64,000 nucleotides of DNA from Fasciola hepatica. Taxonomy: Eukaryota > Platyhelminthes > Trematoda > Plagiorchiida > Fasciolidae. The DNA lies in contig CANUEZ040000068.1 in the NCBI GenBank assembly GCA_948099385.1, forward strand, positions 1,527,001-1,591,000, in the 5' to 3' direction. Under the pieces are notes generated by a model. The model saw only the letters and a list, made by a program, of their open reading frames with translations, had not been told where the DNA came from and made no database searches. A program made the position numbers and the translations under genes. Positions 1 through 11,799 of the stretch are shown here, one piece after another (position 1 is the stretch's first letter; every line of letters starts with the position of its first letter).

Positions 1-760
1 AGTCGATTGGGTAAATTTATAACATGCGTAGGATATTAAAGCCACCTCCGGAAGTTCTGTAATATAGATCTGGATGACAGTGGTCCGTTGAGAACCTCCC
101 TGTCGATGGAGGACGAAAGAGTCAGCAAAATTCATGAGAAGTTGTTACGGGTTGAAAACGAACACTTTAGTATTGTTTTGCCGTAGAAGGAAAATAGTCT
201 AATAAAATTCTACAATCGATCAGTAGCTCTTCGTTGTTGGGAAGTAGGTTTATCTAGGATTCAGAGACTAACAATAAGAATACGGCTGTATTTGAGCACT
301 AAGTTGAATGACGATGTACGGTACAGTTGGTAGAGGAGCTCATGATAGACAGGCATGTGAGGCGGTATCTGCCTTACCACGTGGTGTTGAACCACGAAAT
401 GTCCGTAAAGGTACGGATTGTATTCGACTGTGCTGCACTATTTTAAAGGGAATCACTAAATGTACACTTACTACAGGGTCCTAATTTTGGTCCTATTTTG
501 GTAGGTGTGCTTCTACGGGTTCTTCAGAAGCCTGTGGCCTGTGTGCCGATATTCAAGATGTTTAGCATTCTCCTAAGTTTCGTTAGGACCTACCCTAGTA
601 GTGTCTGTACCTCTTGGTCCTCGGTGGATGACTCGATAACGATGGTACTCAGTAGCGCGCAAAGGAGAATTCGAAATACTCGAGTGGGATGATGTGTACA
701 CTGGAGGAACACAACAGCATGCAGGCAGTGTATGCAGGCGAAGCAATTGGCGCCACTTAA
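1..760 (+). pseudogene. BEL/Pao LTR retrotransposon fragment, reverse transcriptase region
   Basis: Decayed pol fragment cut by the left window edge. Reading three frames in turn gives the order typical of BEL/Pao reverse transcriptase: an N-terminal stretch (about 108-330, with ENEHFSIVLP then a stop), then RRYLPYHVVLNH and VRIVFDCAA (about 360-450), then LLQGPNFGPILVGVLLR (about 468-520), then QKPVACV and, after a frameshift, ADIQD (about 525-560). The family consensus here is a 'Y-L-P-H-H-x-V' block, 'VFDCAA', 'LLQGP(D/N)L...LVGVLLRF' and 'ADIxxMF', all in this order and spacing. A weaker continuation with GGT and RRS is visible near 690-760. There are many stops and at least three frameshifts, so it cannot code for an active enzyme. 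The catalytic YVDD block was not found. Family assignment is confident; the 3' limit is not. Confidence 0.8.
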
Positions 761-1790
761 TTCGGTCATCTTTCGGATAAATTTTCTCGTGTGTGTGTGT
801 GTGTGTGAGCATAGGTCAATCACATCAGCAGCACTACAGGAGTCTTCCCTTAGAAGGCCGACGGAGTTGGGCTTCTGTTCGTGATTGGTAAATTGACTTT
901 GTTGGCGAGAGACGTTTTCCATGCTTCCGCCATGGTCGAGCGCAACAACGAATTCAGCACAAGTCGTCTTCCGTGACTCACACTGGTCGCTCCGCTTCGA
1001 TCGTAAAATTGCGTCCTCTCCAACAGTGAACCTAACGTAGAAAGATCCTGTGAGGGAATGGTCCGACACTGTTTGGTGGACGGTTTAGTCTTACTGGCAG
1101 ACTGTACGTCAGCAACTGCCCCTACCAAGCCCACGAAAGCACGAACGACAAGACAACCGATCGATGGCACGAATCAATAGACGAGACGAACGATGCCAGT
1201 GACATTCAAGCCGTAAGGCGTGGTCGCCCATACCAGTCGGACCAATGCATTGTATGCAACACGTGGGCACATGTGACAGCAACCTACTTTTCCTATGATT
1301 TGTGCTAGTAAACGGAAACGATTCTGAGGCAGATCTGAGTTCACACTAGGGTTAGTGGGACGGAACAAAACAAATCCAGGCTGTGATTTTCTGTGACAGC
1401 AATGATTGTGCAGCTGGTTTATTTGTTTTTCAGCATACTGCAAAGTTCCGTTTGGACGTAGTGATTGTTGCCTTGGTAAACGAGCCATCTTGGGACACCA
1501 ACTGAGTCCAACCTTGATCCAAGCCACACGATCCTGGTAGTCCATGTGGCTTTGTCCGAGTGAATGAGTTGGAAGGCAAGAAGATGAAGAAAGGTGCGCC
1601 TTGAGGCGCGGAGGGATGTTCGACGGAGGGAAACATAGAGAAACATAGCGTGCGATGCACGTTGCCGTTGCTCATGTCGCGATAAGCTACGTGGTCTTGC
1701 AGTCATGTATTACTTATCTGTGTAGAGCTGGGATAGGAAAATTAAACCTGAAATTATTCAATGTTTGAAAATTCTCCAAACTCATTTGCC
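761..1790. other. Unassigned stretch with a (GT)n run
   Basis: This stretch has relatively GC-rich, protein-like composition. It holds open frames on the minus strand up to 159 codons (590-1069 and 1174-1545), but I could not match any to a family. It may be further decayed BEL/Pao sequence from the element to the left, or sequence downstream of the Gypsy relic to the right. A (GT)n run lies at 789-807. The 17-mer GATCGATGGCACGAATC near 1154-1170 recurs near 62970-62990. Confidence 0.4.
789..807. repeat. (GT)n microsatellite
   Basis: A perfect run of about nine GT units. It makes the Thr-His repeats seen in antisense reading frames here, which are therefore not evidence for coding. Confidence 0.9.
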
Positions 1791-2224
1791 TGCTTGCAGC
1801 TGGAGAGGGCGTCCATTTCTCCTGTTGACGCACGCAGTTGTATTTCACGCACAGTTTGGTGTTGCTCCCGTCAACGAAGAGTGGTGGGGTGACGGGCTCT
1901 TACTCGGGACGGCTCACTGAAAGCTGTGAACAGGTGGGAGCATTGGGTGGGGTGTACACAAAGCTTTACCTCGACGAAGGTTGTCTTTATGTGGTCTGAA
2001 CTAATGATCTCTGTCCTACCTTCGAGGTCTACTACTTATTTCCTTTCTCTTTGCTGGACAAGGCGAAACGGGCCGGAATGAGCCGGTCGTAGCTATGATT
2101 GCAGGCATTTACACAAATGAACACAGCCGACGGTCGCTAGAGTGGTAGGTACGTAGATGTTGAGGGTTTGCTTCCGTGGCGGGGTGGGCTTTAGCAACCG
2201 CACTTGGGGGGAAAGGCGTTTGGC
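1791..2224 (-). other. Probable 3' end of the minus-strand Gypsy relic
   Basis: Directly downstream of the integrase C-terminus on the minus strand. A block reading CNHSYDRLIPARF (about 2103-2065) resembles the 'VSVDRLKPA' motif that ends many Gypsy integrases, followed by proline-rich frames. I could not identify a polypurine tract or LTR with certainty. Confidence 0.4.
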
Positions 2225-3560
2225 GTAATCCTTATAATTTTATTCACATGTGGTAATAGAGAAACCAACTCACTTTGAAGTCTGCATGCGCAGCCATAAA
2301 CCGTTTCAGCTGGTATAACATGCATGTCCGCCTTAACGGTGCTGGGCAGTCCTAAAAGAACCATCGATGAAACTTCTCTCCATAAAGGTTTATCACTAGA
2401 ATGAAGTGCCGCTCTAGCTGGTAATTGAATCGCTTCAATTTACCATTAGACTGGAGACGATAGAGGGTAGTCCGGCTGCATCTGTAGCCGAATGTGTTCA
2501 GTTGATCGTGGAGCGCTCCGTCAAAAGGGAACAGTGGTCAATCGTCACAATAGCAGGACAACCAAGATGGCCTATCCAACCAGCCAGAAGATATTTTTCA
2601 GGGATCTCTGAGATAGGACGAGGAATAGTTACGGCCTGTGGCCAGTGAGTGGAACGATGTACACATGTGAGGATATAGACGTAACCACTTTATGGTAGAA
2701 GAAGCCTTACGGGATTCGCGAGCACGTGGTTAAAATCTGTCTGACTCAATGACTGTGCCTAATGTAGATCGCTCTGAAGAACTTGCAACCAAATTATCGT
2801 TTGAGTACATGTAGACAGTTTTCAAACCGCGTGTTACATTGCGCATAAATCTTCGAAAGGTTTGGGCGGCTTTTTCTTTACCCAAATGGCATACGCGAAA
2901 CCCTAAATAGTCCGAATGGAGTTACGGCAGCGGAATTATAGATGTCATCCCCGATTACCGGGATTTATTGATAAGCTCCTACTAGGACGGTGCTGCTGAA
3001 AACAGAACAATTAGATAGGGAATAAATTAAATCTTGAACATGCGGAACGGGTACCCCTTTGGAATCGTAGCTTGATTAAGGGTTTTTTAGTAGCCACAGT
3101 GATGCTAGTCACCTTTGGATGCGAAGAGGCAAGGCCCAAGGACTACTGAATGGACGCATTATGCCTACTTCCAGCCTATGTTCGGATGCAGCGGAGATTG
3201 TCTGGAGCCAGTCGACGGGGTCGACTGAAAGATGAGGGCCTTCAGTGACGATATGGTGGTGACGCTAGTGGTCATCGTGGGAAGAGGGCCGAAATGCCTG
3301 AGCATTACCTGGTAAGCTATAACAACTTCTGTGTAGCCGTGTTGAACCTGAAGTCCGACGTATAGAAAGGGTGGGTGGGTGATCTGATTCGCAGACAAAT
3401 ACGAACCTGTTACAAAATGAGGAATCTGCACATCGACAAATTTCCGGGATTGTGAATCAGCCTGTAGGTCGACGTGATCAAGGAAATCGCTACCTAGCAT
3501 TGGATAGATGGCTTCTGCTACTATGGACACCAGCAGCAAGAGCAACGTAAGCATAAGTCG
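2225..3560 (-). pseudogene. Gypsy (Metaviridae-type) retrotransposon relic: protease, RT, integrase with internal deletion
   Basis: Reading the minus strand from 3560 downward gives pol domains in order. The retropepsin C-terminal block (YPMLGSDFLDHVDL, about 3515-3466) matches the family 'PILGADFL' element. Next comes the linker into RT (HHIVTEGPHLSV ... MRPFSSPWALPL, about 3275-3130), then RT blocks IPVPHVQDLIYSL (about 3055-3010), TPFGLFRVSRMPFG (about 2926-2880) and VYMYSNDNLVASSSE (about 2815-2765), where YSND stands in place of YxDD. Almost immediately after this, integrase core sequence begins: ILTCVHRSTHWPQA (about 2690-2630), AGWIGHLGCPAIVTIDH (about 2600-2540), LYRLQSNGKLKRFNYQL (about 2475-2420) and the C-terminal block ending AETVYG (about 2310-2290). 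RNase H and the integrase HHCC finger are missing. Reading requires several frame changes. A possible 3' continuation reaches about 1800. No LTRs were recognised. Confidence 0.85.
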
Positions 3561-4399
3561 AGCATAAGGGAATCGTGGCCCTAATTATCAATAGCAGTGC
3601 TTTTGGTGGCACGTACGAGACTGCACCATGGCGTGGTGTGACGTCTCGCTTACCTCCATGACCCGAAGAGCCATGCAGGATGACCTCGCCAAGTCGGAGA
3701 TTCTGTCATGCGTAATAGGTTAAAGGGTAGAAGCCAAACGAAGTCCAGTCTCTAAACCAGTTGATATGTACCATCTGATTCTGACCCCTATGACCGTAGA
3801 GAGAACACCTCAGCAAGTGTACGCGGAGACAATCTGTTTACCGGTCTAGAAACCTGCATTAGTTAGACGTAGGAGTGGAGTACCCGGGGTTTCTGTCCTG
3901 CTATTATTTCCCCAACAGTCCCTCGGGAAACATTTTCTACCTCTTTACTTTTAATCCCACACGCCTTAATTCTCAATAGATATGAGAGGCCACACTGAGT
4001 TGTGATCTTGAACTTCTAACTCCATTTCTTGGGGTGATGCAGAGGTTGCATTTCGTGCCTTTGAGAGTAATACTAACTGCTGCACCGGTGTCAGTTAGGA
4101 ACAGGTTATCGAGAAATAAATATACTGATATTTTTTCACTGCATTTTCACAAGTGCATACTGCAGTTAGGGTGGTGGTTTAAGTGTGCGAAATTGAGCGT
4201 ACCAGCTGAATCGATTGCAACATACAGGCTAGATTTGAATTGATTTTCGGGCAGCTGTCTGACTTACTTTCAACGAGAGAGGACGCTATGGGATGGATCA
4301 AAGCAAAACTGGCACACTTGGGACACACTTTCTGAACAAAAACCACAAAAGAGAATTCTTTTTGACAAAGGACCCTTAAGCCGCTGCCAACCAACTGTG
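3561..4399. other. Unassigned stretch between the Gypsy relic and PLE-1
   Basis: The right-hand side of this gap is where the gag and N-terminal protease of the minus-strand Gypsy relic would be expected, but I see no zinc knuckle or recognisable gag block. Part of 4260-4400 may be the N-terminal extension of PLE-1. Confidence 0.3.
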
Positions 4400-6060
4400 A
4401 AGAAACCCAGGCTAGGCGTTTCTTTTTGACCGGACAAAAGATGATAGTTAGTTGTTTTGAACCTATCAGCCTACAGAAATAAATGGAGTCCATATTAGAA
4501 GACGAAACTGAATTCCAGCCGAACTCAAAGACTAACAACACCATCGAACTAGAAGAAAAAATAAATACAGTTGGACAACCTTATAAATGCCAACATGATC
4601 CCAGAATCCACGGCCAAGTGTCTAAGATGCAGAAGTCATATACCACAAACGTACGACTTACTAAAAGTAAACAAAGATGTCATACCATTACAATCAGAAT
4701 TATTTATGACCAACTCCCCGCAACACAAAATCCCAAAATGGCTCACGGAGCTACTAAAACCGGTGAGAAAAACTACCGCGAAGAACAATGTGGTTTGTTG
4801 AGCAAATCGAACATCCACAATAAGTACTTATTCGCATTGGATGTTAAGTCACTCTTTGAAAACGTCCCATTTCGCGAGAAAGGTAGTATCATTTGTCAAA
4901 TTATCGATGATAACAACTTAGCTATTGGATTACCAAATAACGATCAGTCACGGTTATTACCATTGTGCACCTAGAACGTAAAATTCCATTTCCTTGGAAG
5001 AGGATATCGACAGATTGATGGAGTTGCCATGAGCAGTCCTCTGAAACCTGTTCCGGCTGACATATTTGTTTCACACTTCGACCAAAAAATGAAACCAATC
5101 ATAGCTCAAGCTACTCCCTACCGACTTTATATGGACGATATCTCCATTGTCGTGAATACCAAGGGCGAGTGTGAAAAAATGTTCCATCACTTCAACACCA
5201 TACACCCACAAGCTCAACTAACCAAGGAAGAGGAAGACAACAACAACACCGTATTCCTAGATATTGAAATAACCCGCCGGAAACAAGGATCAATCTGAAG
5301 GTCAGTCCATCGCAAAACTACTTGATCAGGATAATATCTGCACCTCACCAGCTTTGCTGTCATGAAGTAAGAAATCGGCCTTATCCGTACCATATTCCAC
5401 AGAGCATGGAAAATATGTACAATGGACTCGTTGGAAGAATAATGCCCTACATTGTTCAAAACGTTTGAGGCCAACGGATTTCCGAAATAATTCATAAGCC
5501 AACACTCACAGCCACCTCCGGACAAGACGAAGGTCATCGCGCGCATCCTACAGTTACCTTCCAAAGTTGATGACATTACTAGCCTACTCAGGAGACACCT
5601 CCGCCATGCCTTTACTCGTGCTTAATACGCCGCAAAGATCGATACTCTCTATACAGCCTCCGGGATGAAAATACCATCGATAGAAGAACCACCGCCTCTT
5701 CTCTCCAAATCCAATTGCAATAGCGGATTTAAGCGTATGCTTTCAACCAGCTACTTTGGCAGAACGGAGAGACAACTGCGTAATGGAATGGTTGAACATA
5801 TTCCGGTTTGATTGCAAAGAAAATGAGCCGACTGACGTAATCGATGATGTCACCGAGAGCATGCAAAGCACTCAAATCATCCATTGCTCAACGATTGTGG
5901 GGGAATTATCCTACTTCTCAATTGCAAATGATCACTGCGTTAATCTGAACAAAGCTTTCACTGTCACTTACGTCAGAATCAATCATCAACCAATGAGATA
6001 CTCGGAGGCCCTAGCTATTAACCATCGCCATCCCCAACTGTGCAAACAGCGAGAATAGAT
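4400..6060 (+). pseudogene. Penelope-like element PLE-1: reverse transcriptase plus GIY-YIG endonuclease
   Basis: Near full-length decayed Penelope-like ORF spread over several frames. In order: MESILEDETEFQP (about 4483-4520); the finger block NLINANMIPESTAKCLR (4574-4630); HIPQTYDLLKVNKD (about 4640-4680) and KWLTELLKPVRK (about 4736-4770); LFALDVKSLFENVPF (about 4829-4872), the hallmark 'SLDVxSLFTNVP' block; GYRQIDGVAMSSPLKPVPADIFVSH (5002-5075, quoted in parts from family knowledge); and YMDDISIVV (5128-5155), an intact YxDD catalytic motif. After frameshifts comes the PLE linker (LPSKVDDITSLLRRHL, about 5553-5600), then the endonuclease remnant YFGRTERQLRNGMVEH (5752-5800), matching the GIY-YIG 'YIGRTxRxLxxRxxEH' core. 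The tail block EALAINHRHPQLCKQRE ends at 6057. The upstream CxC of the endonuclease is not visible. PLEs copy themselves by priming RT at a nick made by this endonuclease. Confidence 0.88.
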
Positions 6061-6250
6061 AATTACAAAAGTTTTGCCTTGGTAACGTGTTTTTATTTGC
6101 TATCGTTAGTTTTGTATGTGCCTTTGCCCTTAGTCTCATGAGAACGCTCAATTTCCCATTTATAAATGATAACCTTGACTGCAGTATGCACCAGTGAAGA
6201 TGCGATGAAAAGGTTCGGAATCATCGTGCAATCTAATGCATTTGACTTCT
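6061..6250 (+). other. Likely 3' UTR of PLE-1
   Basis: Follows the PLE-1 stop. It contains GTGAAGATGCGATGAAAAGG near 6193-6215, resembling the 'GAAGA...CGAAA' motif I associate with 3' ends of flatworm Penelope-like elements. The exact end is unknown. Confidence 0.35.
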
Positions 6251-9200
6251 GTGTTCACCTTTGTGTTGGGAACTTTATGTTTTCAGTGGCTGTTACGGCT
6301 GCCAGCCGTGTAAGTCGTCGGAGGGCGTCGAGATATTAGTTTCCCTGTTTGGTTCCTGCTGGGGTGGGGGTGGGGGGTTGCAACCGGCTTCAAAGCACCT
6401 AGGCTTCTCCCCGAACAGTTAGTGACCTCGTTCAGTACCCTGATTGAGATGGACTAAAGAATTGATCAGGGAAAGGCTTCTGAGCTGTTTAGATCTGTCA
6501 GAATTCTGATAATATTACTGTATTCTGCTTAGAGAACCGTTGGTGGTGGGAAAACGTCTGAAAGCCCTCTTGAAAGCACCTATAATGTTGTGTGCTCTTA
6601 CAGTGTGGAATTATGGCAACGGGTGACTCGAGTTTGTTATGACAGTAACTTGCGGATGGTGCTGACCCATAATATCGTCCTTCAATTTTGCTTGCTTCTG
6701 TGGGCTTAAGATAAATGGAATATTCCAGTGGTGCATAAATGTTAGTTGCTTGTCACTGTACCCATAACTCGCTGGTGACTTTTTCCCCTCACATTCGTCC
6801 CGCCAGCTGTTGCATTCCTCTCAGTGAGTTTGAGGGGTTTTCACTACAATAAATCTGTCCCTTGAATAAGCCGTTCTCCTGTGATCCAGTGTTTCAAACT
6901 CGGCTTCCGGCGTAGGAAACCAGAGCTGATGCCCGCGAAATAACAGTCCAGAGACAGGTAGTGAAACTGCCAAAACGGACGGTTCCGGGTCAGGTTTATG
7001 ATTGCAGCTATGATGCTTTTATTGTGAAACGATAAATAAAGGTGAATCGATTAACGGTAAAAACGGTAAAATGACTCTTTTGATAAAAGTCCTCAGTTCA
7101 TGTCAATACAGTAGCTGGGCAAATAAAGCAACAATGCTTATGTGGATAGTGTCTGGTTCAGCAACCAGCGAATGTGTTACCCAAGTAATCGAGAACGCGT
7201 TATTAAGTTGACATTCGATGTGTTAGTTTGCTGCTGCGTTCAATGCCGTTCGCACCAAAATGAATACCAATAGTATTCAAATGCACAAAATCCATGAGTC
7301 CTTCGACGGTATGGATATCTCGGCACGCTGGTTTATACATTTGAATGAATTTCGGGAAGCAGATTTGTGGTATACAGTGAAGTCATTGGTCATTCGGTCA
7401 TGAGTGCGCTCCATTGGATTTTCCCACGAATCAATGGTGGTGTCCTGATTTTTGGCCACTGACAATTAGTTCAGTTGGAAAATCGGGAATTCGACCGGTC
7501 TTGACTGTCATCAAACCTATCATGCAGGCTGTACCTGCTTCAGCATTCGAATTCTGGTGTCCGAAATTTTCCACCTAATGAATGGAAATTATGGCCTTCT
7601 TCTGATTTTGCTGCCATCGTCTTCCCATAAATGAAACAGAACCGTACGTTAACAAAATCCAGTGTCCTTTTTGAAACTGTGCCTAATAGTTTCGAAGGCT
7701 TGAGATCCTTATTAAAAGAGGATAATAAAATTAACCAGAACTGGGGCCTTCAAGTGAAAACGTTATGCTGCGCCTACAGCTCTGAGCAGACTAAATCAGA
7801 TGGTACCGTCGAACAAGTTATTTTGAGATCTCAGCTTACGTTGCGTGCAATCATCCGGAACTTGCAGTAAAGATAAATACGATTACAGGAATTCGGGCTC
7901 CATTTTGGCAGTTGAACGGCCGGTCATGCACACCATTATTGCAGTAAACCTACCAACTCTCTAATAGAGTTTGTGGTACTCGAATACCCCTAAAGTCATT
8001 TATTGATTGACCTGCAGCCGCAATGAAATCTACGTGAGCCCAAATCCCTTGGCGTTTTATAAATTTGTCTTCTAAGGCAGACCTTAACCTCCGCTCTGGT
8101 CGCAGAACTTGTTTACCATCATTCCATGAGTGCCTTGGCTTTGGCTAATCAGAATTGTCACACAGCTTCCTAATTTTCTGACGCTGTCCTTTCTCGTTAT
8201 GCGGTTCTGTGAGCCTTTGAAGCGAATTTTCTCAAATCCCCTCATGTGAATGTGAAGCATAAAATGAAAGCTTGCATTTCACTGTTTACTTTTTTTCCCG
8301 CTTTGAATAACAATGAGAAATCGGAAGTAGTTTCTGAATTCTCTGCAGTCGAGAAGAGAAAAAAAGAAAGAAGGATGTATTACGGCTTCAAAAATACTCA
8401 AACTGTTATGTTTACCAAGGAAGCAGCCCATTAGAAACTAGTTCAATGGCAACCCATACTTCTCGAACCTATAATTTACTCAGTGTGCATTCAAGGAAAG
8501 AAGAAATACAAATTTATCATCCTATTATCGGGTGGTCTCTTTACCAGCGGATTAGGGACGGAGCGAGCAGTATTCAGTTTAGAGGAATCACACTTTGTGG
8601 AATTTATTTGAAACTGACTGATGTTCATGCGTCTACATATTATGGAGCAATAAATCGTATTTCACAGTGTGCACCTTCTGGCAGCTCATAAGTAAATAAC
8701 AAAGACCTGGATTTGGACTAGAAAAATCTGTTCACTGCACTGCACTAATTCGGTCACAGTAATGTGGTTCCACTCCTGGCGGTTTGTTTCTCCTCCCGAC
8801 TTCGACTATCACCGATACCGATGCTTGCCGTGTAGTGCTTCAAAAAGTTGTTTTTAATATGATTTTATCGGACAAAGCTAACTATATTATCCAACAGCCT
8901 TGTTAGCGTTCTCTTTCTATGTGAGTTAGGGTACTGTGATTGAATTGATTACGTATGTTTTGTCGGCCGTAGCAAAAGTTTCCCCCATTTGTGACTGTGC
9001 GGGTATTTGGCGACTTATTGTCAAGATTCGGCCACTTCTCGTTAGCAATCAAGATGTCAGCGCCTGCTCAAAATCGAAGTCAGTGCTTCAGCCAGCAGTT
9101 TCTCGAGCGACAAGTTTGTTATAAAAGCGAACGGATTCCAGTCAAGTGGTAGCTGGTCGTGTCACCAATCAACCCATCAGAAGACAGTCTATTTGATGCA

Positions 9201-11540
9201 AGTTCGACCGGTTAGTCTGTGTTTCAATGAGTGGCGACAGCGAACGTTTCCTTTTATATTAACAACGCGCTAATAAACTAAGATTATTCGAGGACTGAAG
9301 AGTCTTCTGATTAGAGTTACGGGGACAGAATAAAACACTTACCATTCTGCATAATTACTATTTATTTCTGTCCGGAATGAAAAAATATGGACGAAATGGG
9401 GGAGTAAAATCGATCATTGTGTGAACTTGGATCGTCCGATAGGTATATCTCATTCATCGAATATCACAAAATCTAAAAGGGTCTAAAGAAAGAAAACTGT
9501 AAATTACACACTACTGAGATAAAACATGGTTGGGAAGATCTGTAGTGGAATCGGTTGAGAAAACCATAATCCAAATGCAAAATCATTGCGTAAAAACAAC
9601 AACGTAACACGTGTAGAATGCGAAATGACTGAAATCTTGCCGTTTACTTTTTGTACTCTCCAAATGACTATGTGGTGACCAGTTTGGTTTGAGTGACCAA
9701 GTTTACTGGAAACTAAGACTACTTCTATCGCTAACAATGTTACGTCACACAGAAAAATGCCAAAAAGTGAGTAGCTTTATCTGGCAACTAATTCCTTGTG
9801 AATATTGTCAGAGTTGTCAGAAGTAAGTACCTCACAAACATTTTCATTTCCACTGATTCTTTGACAAGGGATACTGTACGGGATTTTCGTCCCGTAACAG
9901 AGTGAGTCGCAGATAAACGAACCTCAAGCCCCAGGACAGAGAGCATCGGCTCGCTCTACTACATGTACTGTAGGACAGATGATCAAACAACGAGAGTAAC
10001 ATAATTCAAATTGTGAACAAACCGACCACAGAATCAATACTGTCAAAGAAGCTTCAAGATGTCCAACCAGCAATAGACGGGAAACGCTCGAGACGGCAAT
10101 GCAGGAGCGAGTCAAATGGTTTACAAAACCGGTCCTTATTTATGGGGGCCATTTCGGTCAATCAACGGACAGAAGACAATAATGATTCGAGGAAACGTAC
10201 ACAATCGTGAGTGAAGGGCAAGCAGAATAACATGGTCATGAGAAAGTGCAAGATCACTGAGAAACGGCTAAGTCCAGTAATTCAAACTGATAAGGCAGAT
10301 GGAGAGAGAAAGATGTATACGTGCAAACGTTTGTGCCTCGTCGTGTAATCCAGGCAATTATGATATGGATCATTCCAAAACCCAGGAGGAATTTACGTGA
10401 ATAATAAATAAGAACGGATAAGAACAAGAGTTAGACTCGCAAGAATTGGGGTCCATCGTCACTTGTCATAGAGACAAGGCTGAAAAGAACTGCTTGACGC
10501 AATATGACTGGACAACAATTCTTACACGGGCGAGGAAGTTAAAGGGTTCGGTCGGCGGGGTATATGTGCTGATAATGCATGGAAGGCAAGCAAATAGTTT
10601 GGTTTACACAAGATCAAATTGGGATGGAGAGCACGGAATCTAGACTAAACCAGTTTAACGAAGTTTCTCGATATGGCGAGCTTAATTTTTTCTGTCCAAG
10701 TTCGAGGGATCTTTACACACAACATAGCTTCCGTGAAGTGAAAATGGACGGTACGTCGTATCGGTGAATTTTCCTCCTAGGAAGTTATCGGTACTTCCGG
10801 ACAAGAATAGCTTTCTGAGCTCGAATAAAACGTAGTATCCTTTATAACTGAGGTGCACGCTAAGCCACTTGGTTCACTGAGATAATAATGTGGGAACGTT
10901 GTTGAGTACGAAATATTTAGAGCTCGATATTTTCCCAGGACCTTTGATCCTTGAGGGTCGGAGATGAACCCATGCCAAAAAAACGTGTGGAGCGTTGATA
11001 CTGAAGCGGCTTTACAAGCTTTTAGAACAGGCTGGATATCAGTTTTGGGAACTGTACCCTGAGTAATGTGAGAAACTGGACTAACTCTCAGTCTACAGCA
11101 AGACGGTGGTGCCAATGGAGAAGTGACCCTGCCTACTGGGAATTTTGGATTACGAAAAAGCATTATCCATTTAGCCGCTGAATTTGACTTCACAACCAGC
11201 ATCTCCAAGGAAGCAATTTAACCCTCCTGGAGAGTTGGGCTAGTCTTTGTAATGGCATTTGAATACATGGATATGCTGCACAAGAAAGATTAGGTGGAAC
11301 CCCTTACACTTCAGAGCCGGATCAAACGGTTGGGCTATTTTCAATATATAAAGTAATTTGCGGCAGAATAGATACTGTTAGTAGGGAGGTAGAGGAACAA
11401 TGACGTGAGAATTGGCTCATTCATGATGCTTATGAAGAAATAATGAGAGTATGCAGGCGGGGAAAGTTAAACATGGTTCGGCACTTTGCATAAAGTAATT
11501 TGGAAAATAGAGGAGCGATCTATTGAGGAGCCAGTCAGAA
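6251..11540. other. Long stretch without a recognised gene
   Basis: AT-rich sequence with scattered open frames of at most 143 codons (the longest on the minus strand at 10777-11208), none matching a family I know. A GC-rich patch at 6290-6420 carries the G-run at 6361-6377. Regions 10000-10700 and 10800-11300 have somewhat more protein-like composition and may be old transposon sequence, but no conserved motif could be read on either strand. Confidence 0.4.
6361..6377 (+). other. G-run with quadruplex potential
   Basis: Three consecutive G tracts of 4, 5 and 6 separated by single T residues. The six-G tract can be split, so a four-tract G-quadruplex is possible in principle. It lies about 300 bp past the PLE-1 tail. 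Confidence 0.5.
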
Positions 11541-11546
11541 TGGGAA

Positions 11547-11687
11547 CAGATGGCCTCGTTGATTTTTGACCTCCAATATACGTTCTTCTCTGGTTTACCG
11601 ATTGACGCATGCACTTTTCACTGTCATTCGAATGTACTCAAGTCTCCGGTGTGGTTATGTTCTGTGCCTCTCACCTGAGCTAGATTG
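11547..11687 (+). repeat. 5' LTR of the 11.5-15.9 kb Gypsy element
   Basis: Matches the 3' copy over its whole length, with the same blocks in the same order: CAGATGG(C/T)CTCGTTGAT, TTTACCGATT(G/T)ACGCATGCA, CTCCGG(T/A)GTGGTT and the shared end CCTGAGCTAGATTG. The true end is probably a few bases before 11687, because the primer binding site overlaps the last shared bases. Confidence 0.85.
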
Positions 11688-11699
11688 GTGACGGTGACG
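11686..11699 (+). promoter_or_regulatory. Possible tRNA primer binding site
   Basis: TGGTGACGGTGACG directly follows the 5' LTR. It starts like the TGGTGACCCCGACG complement of the tRNA-Trp 3' end that I associate with CsRn1-type Gypsy elements. The middle bases differ, consistent with decay. The tRNA identity is inferred. Confidence 0.5.
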
Positions 11700-11799
11700 A
11701 ACCCACGAGTTCACATCAAAACAGAATCATGTCCAGCCAAATGGATAATTTCCTACAAATAATTCAAGCACAATATAAATTCATTGAATTGTTGGCAAA

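Noticed and set aside
4179..5576. Minus-strand frames of 120-121 codons at 4179-4544 and 5214-5576
   Set aside because: They are antisense shadows of PLE-1, whose plus-strand motifs are clear.
10777..11208. Minus-strand frame of 143 codons
   Set aside because: No family match and no supporting neighbours; the opposite strand gives no motif either.
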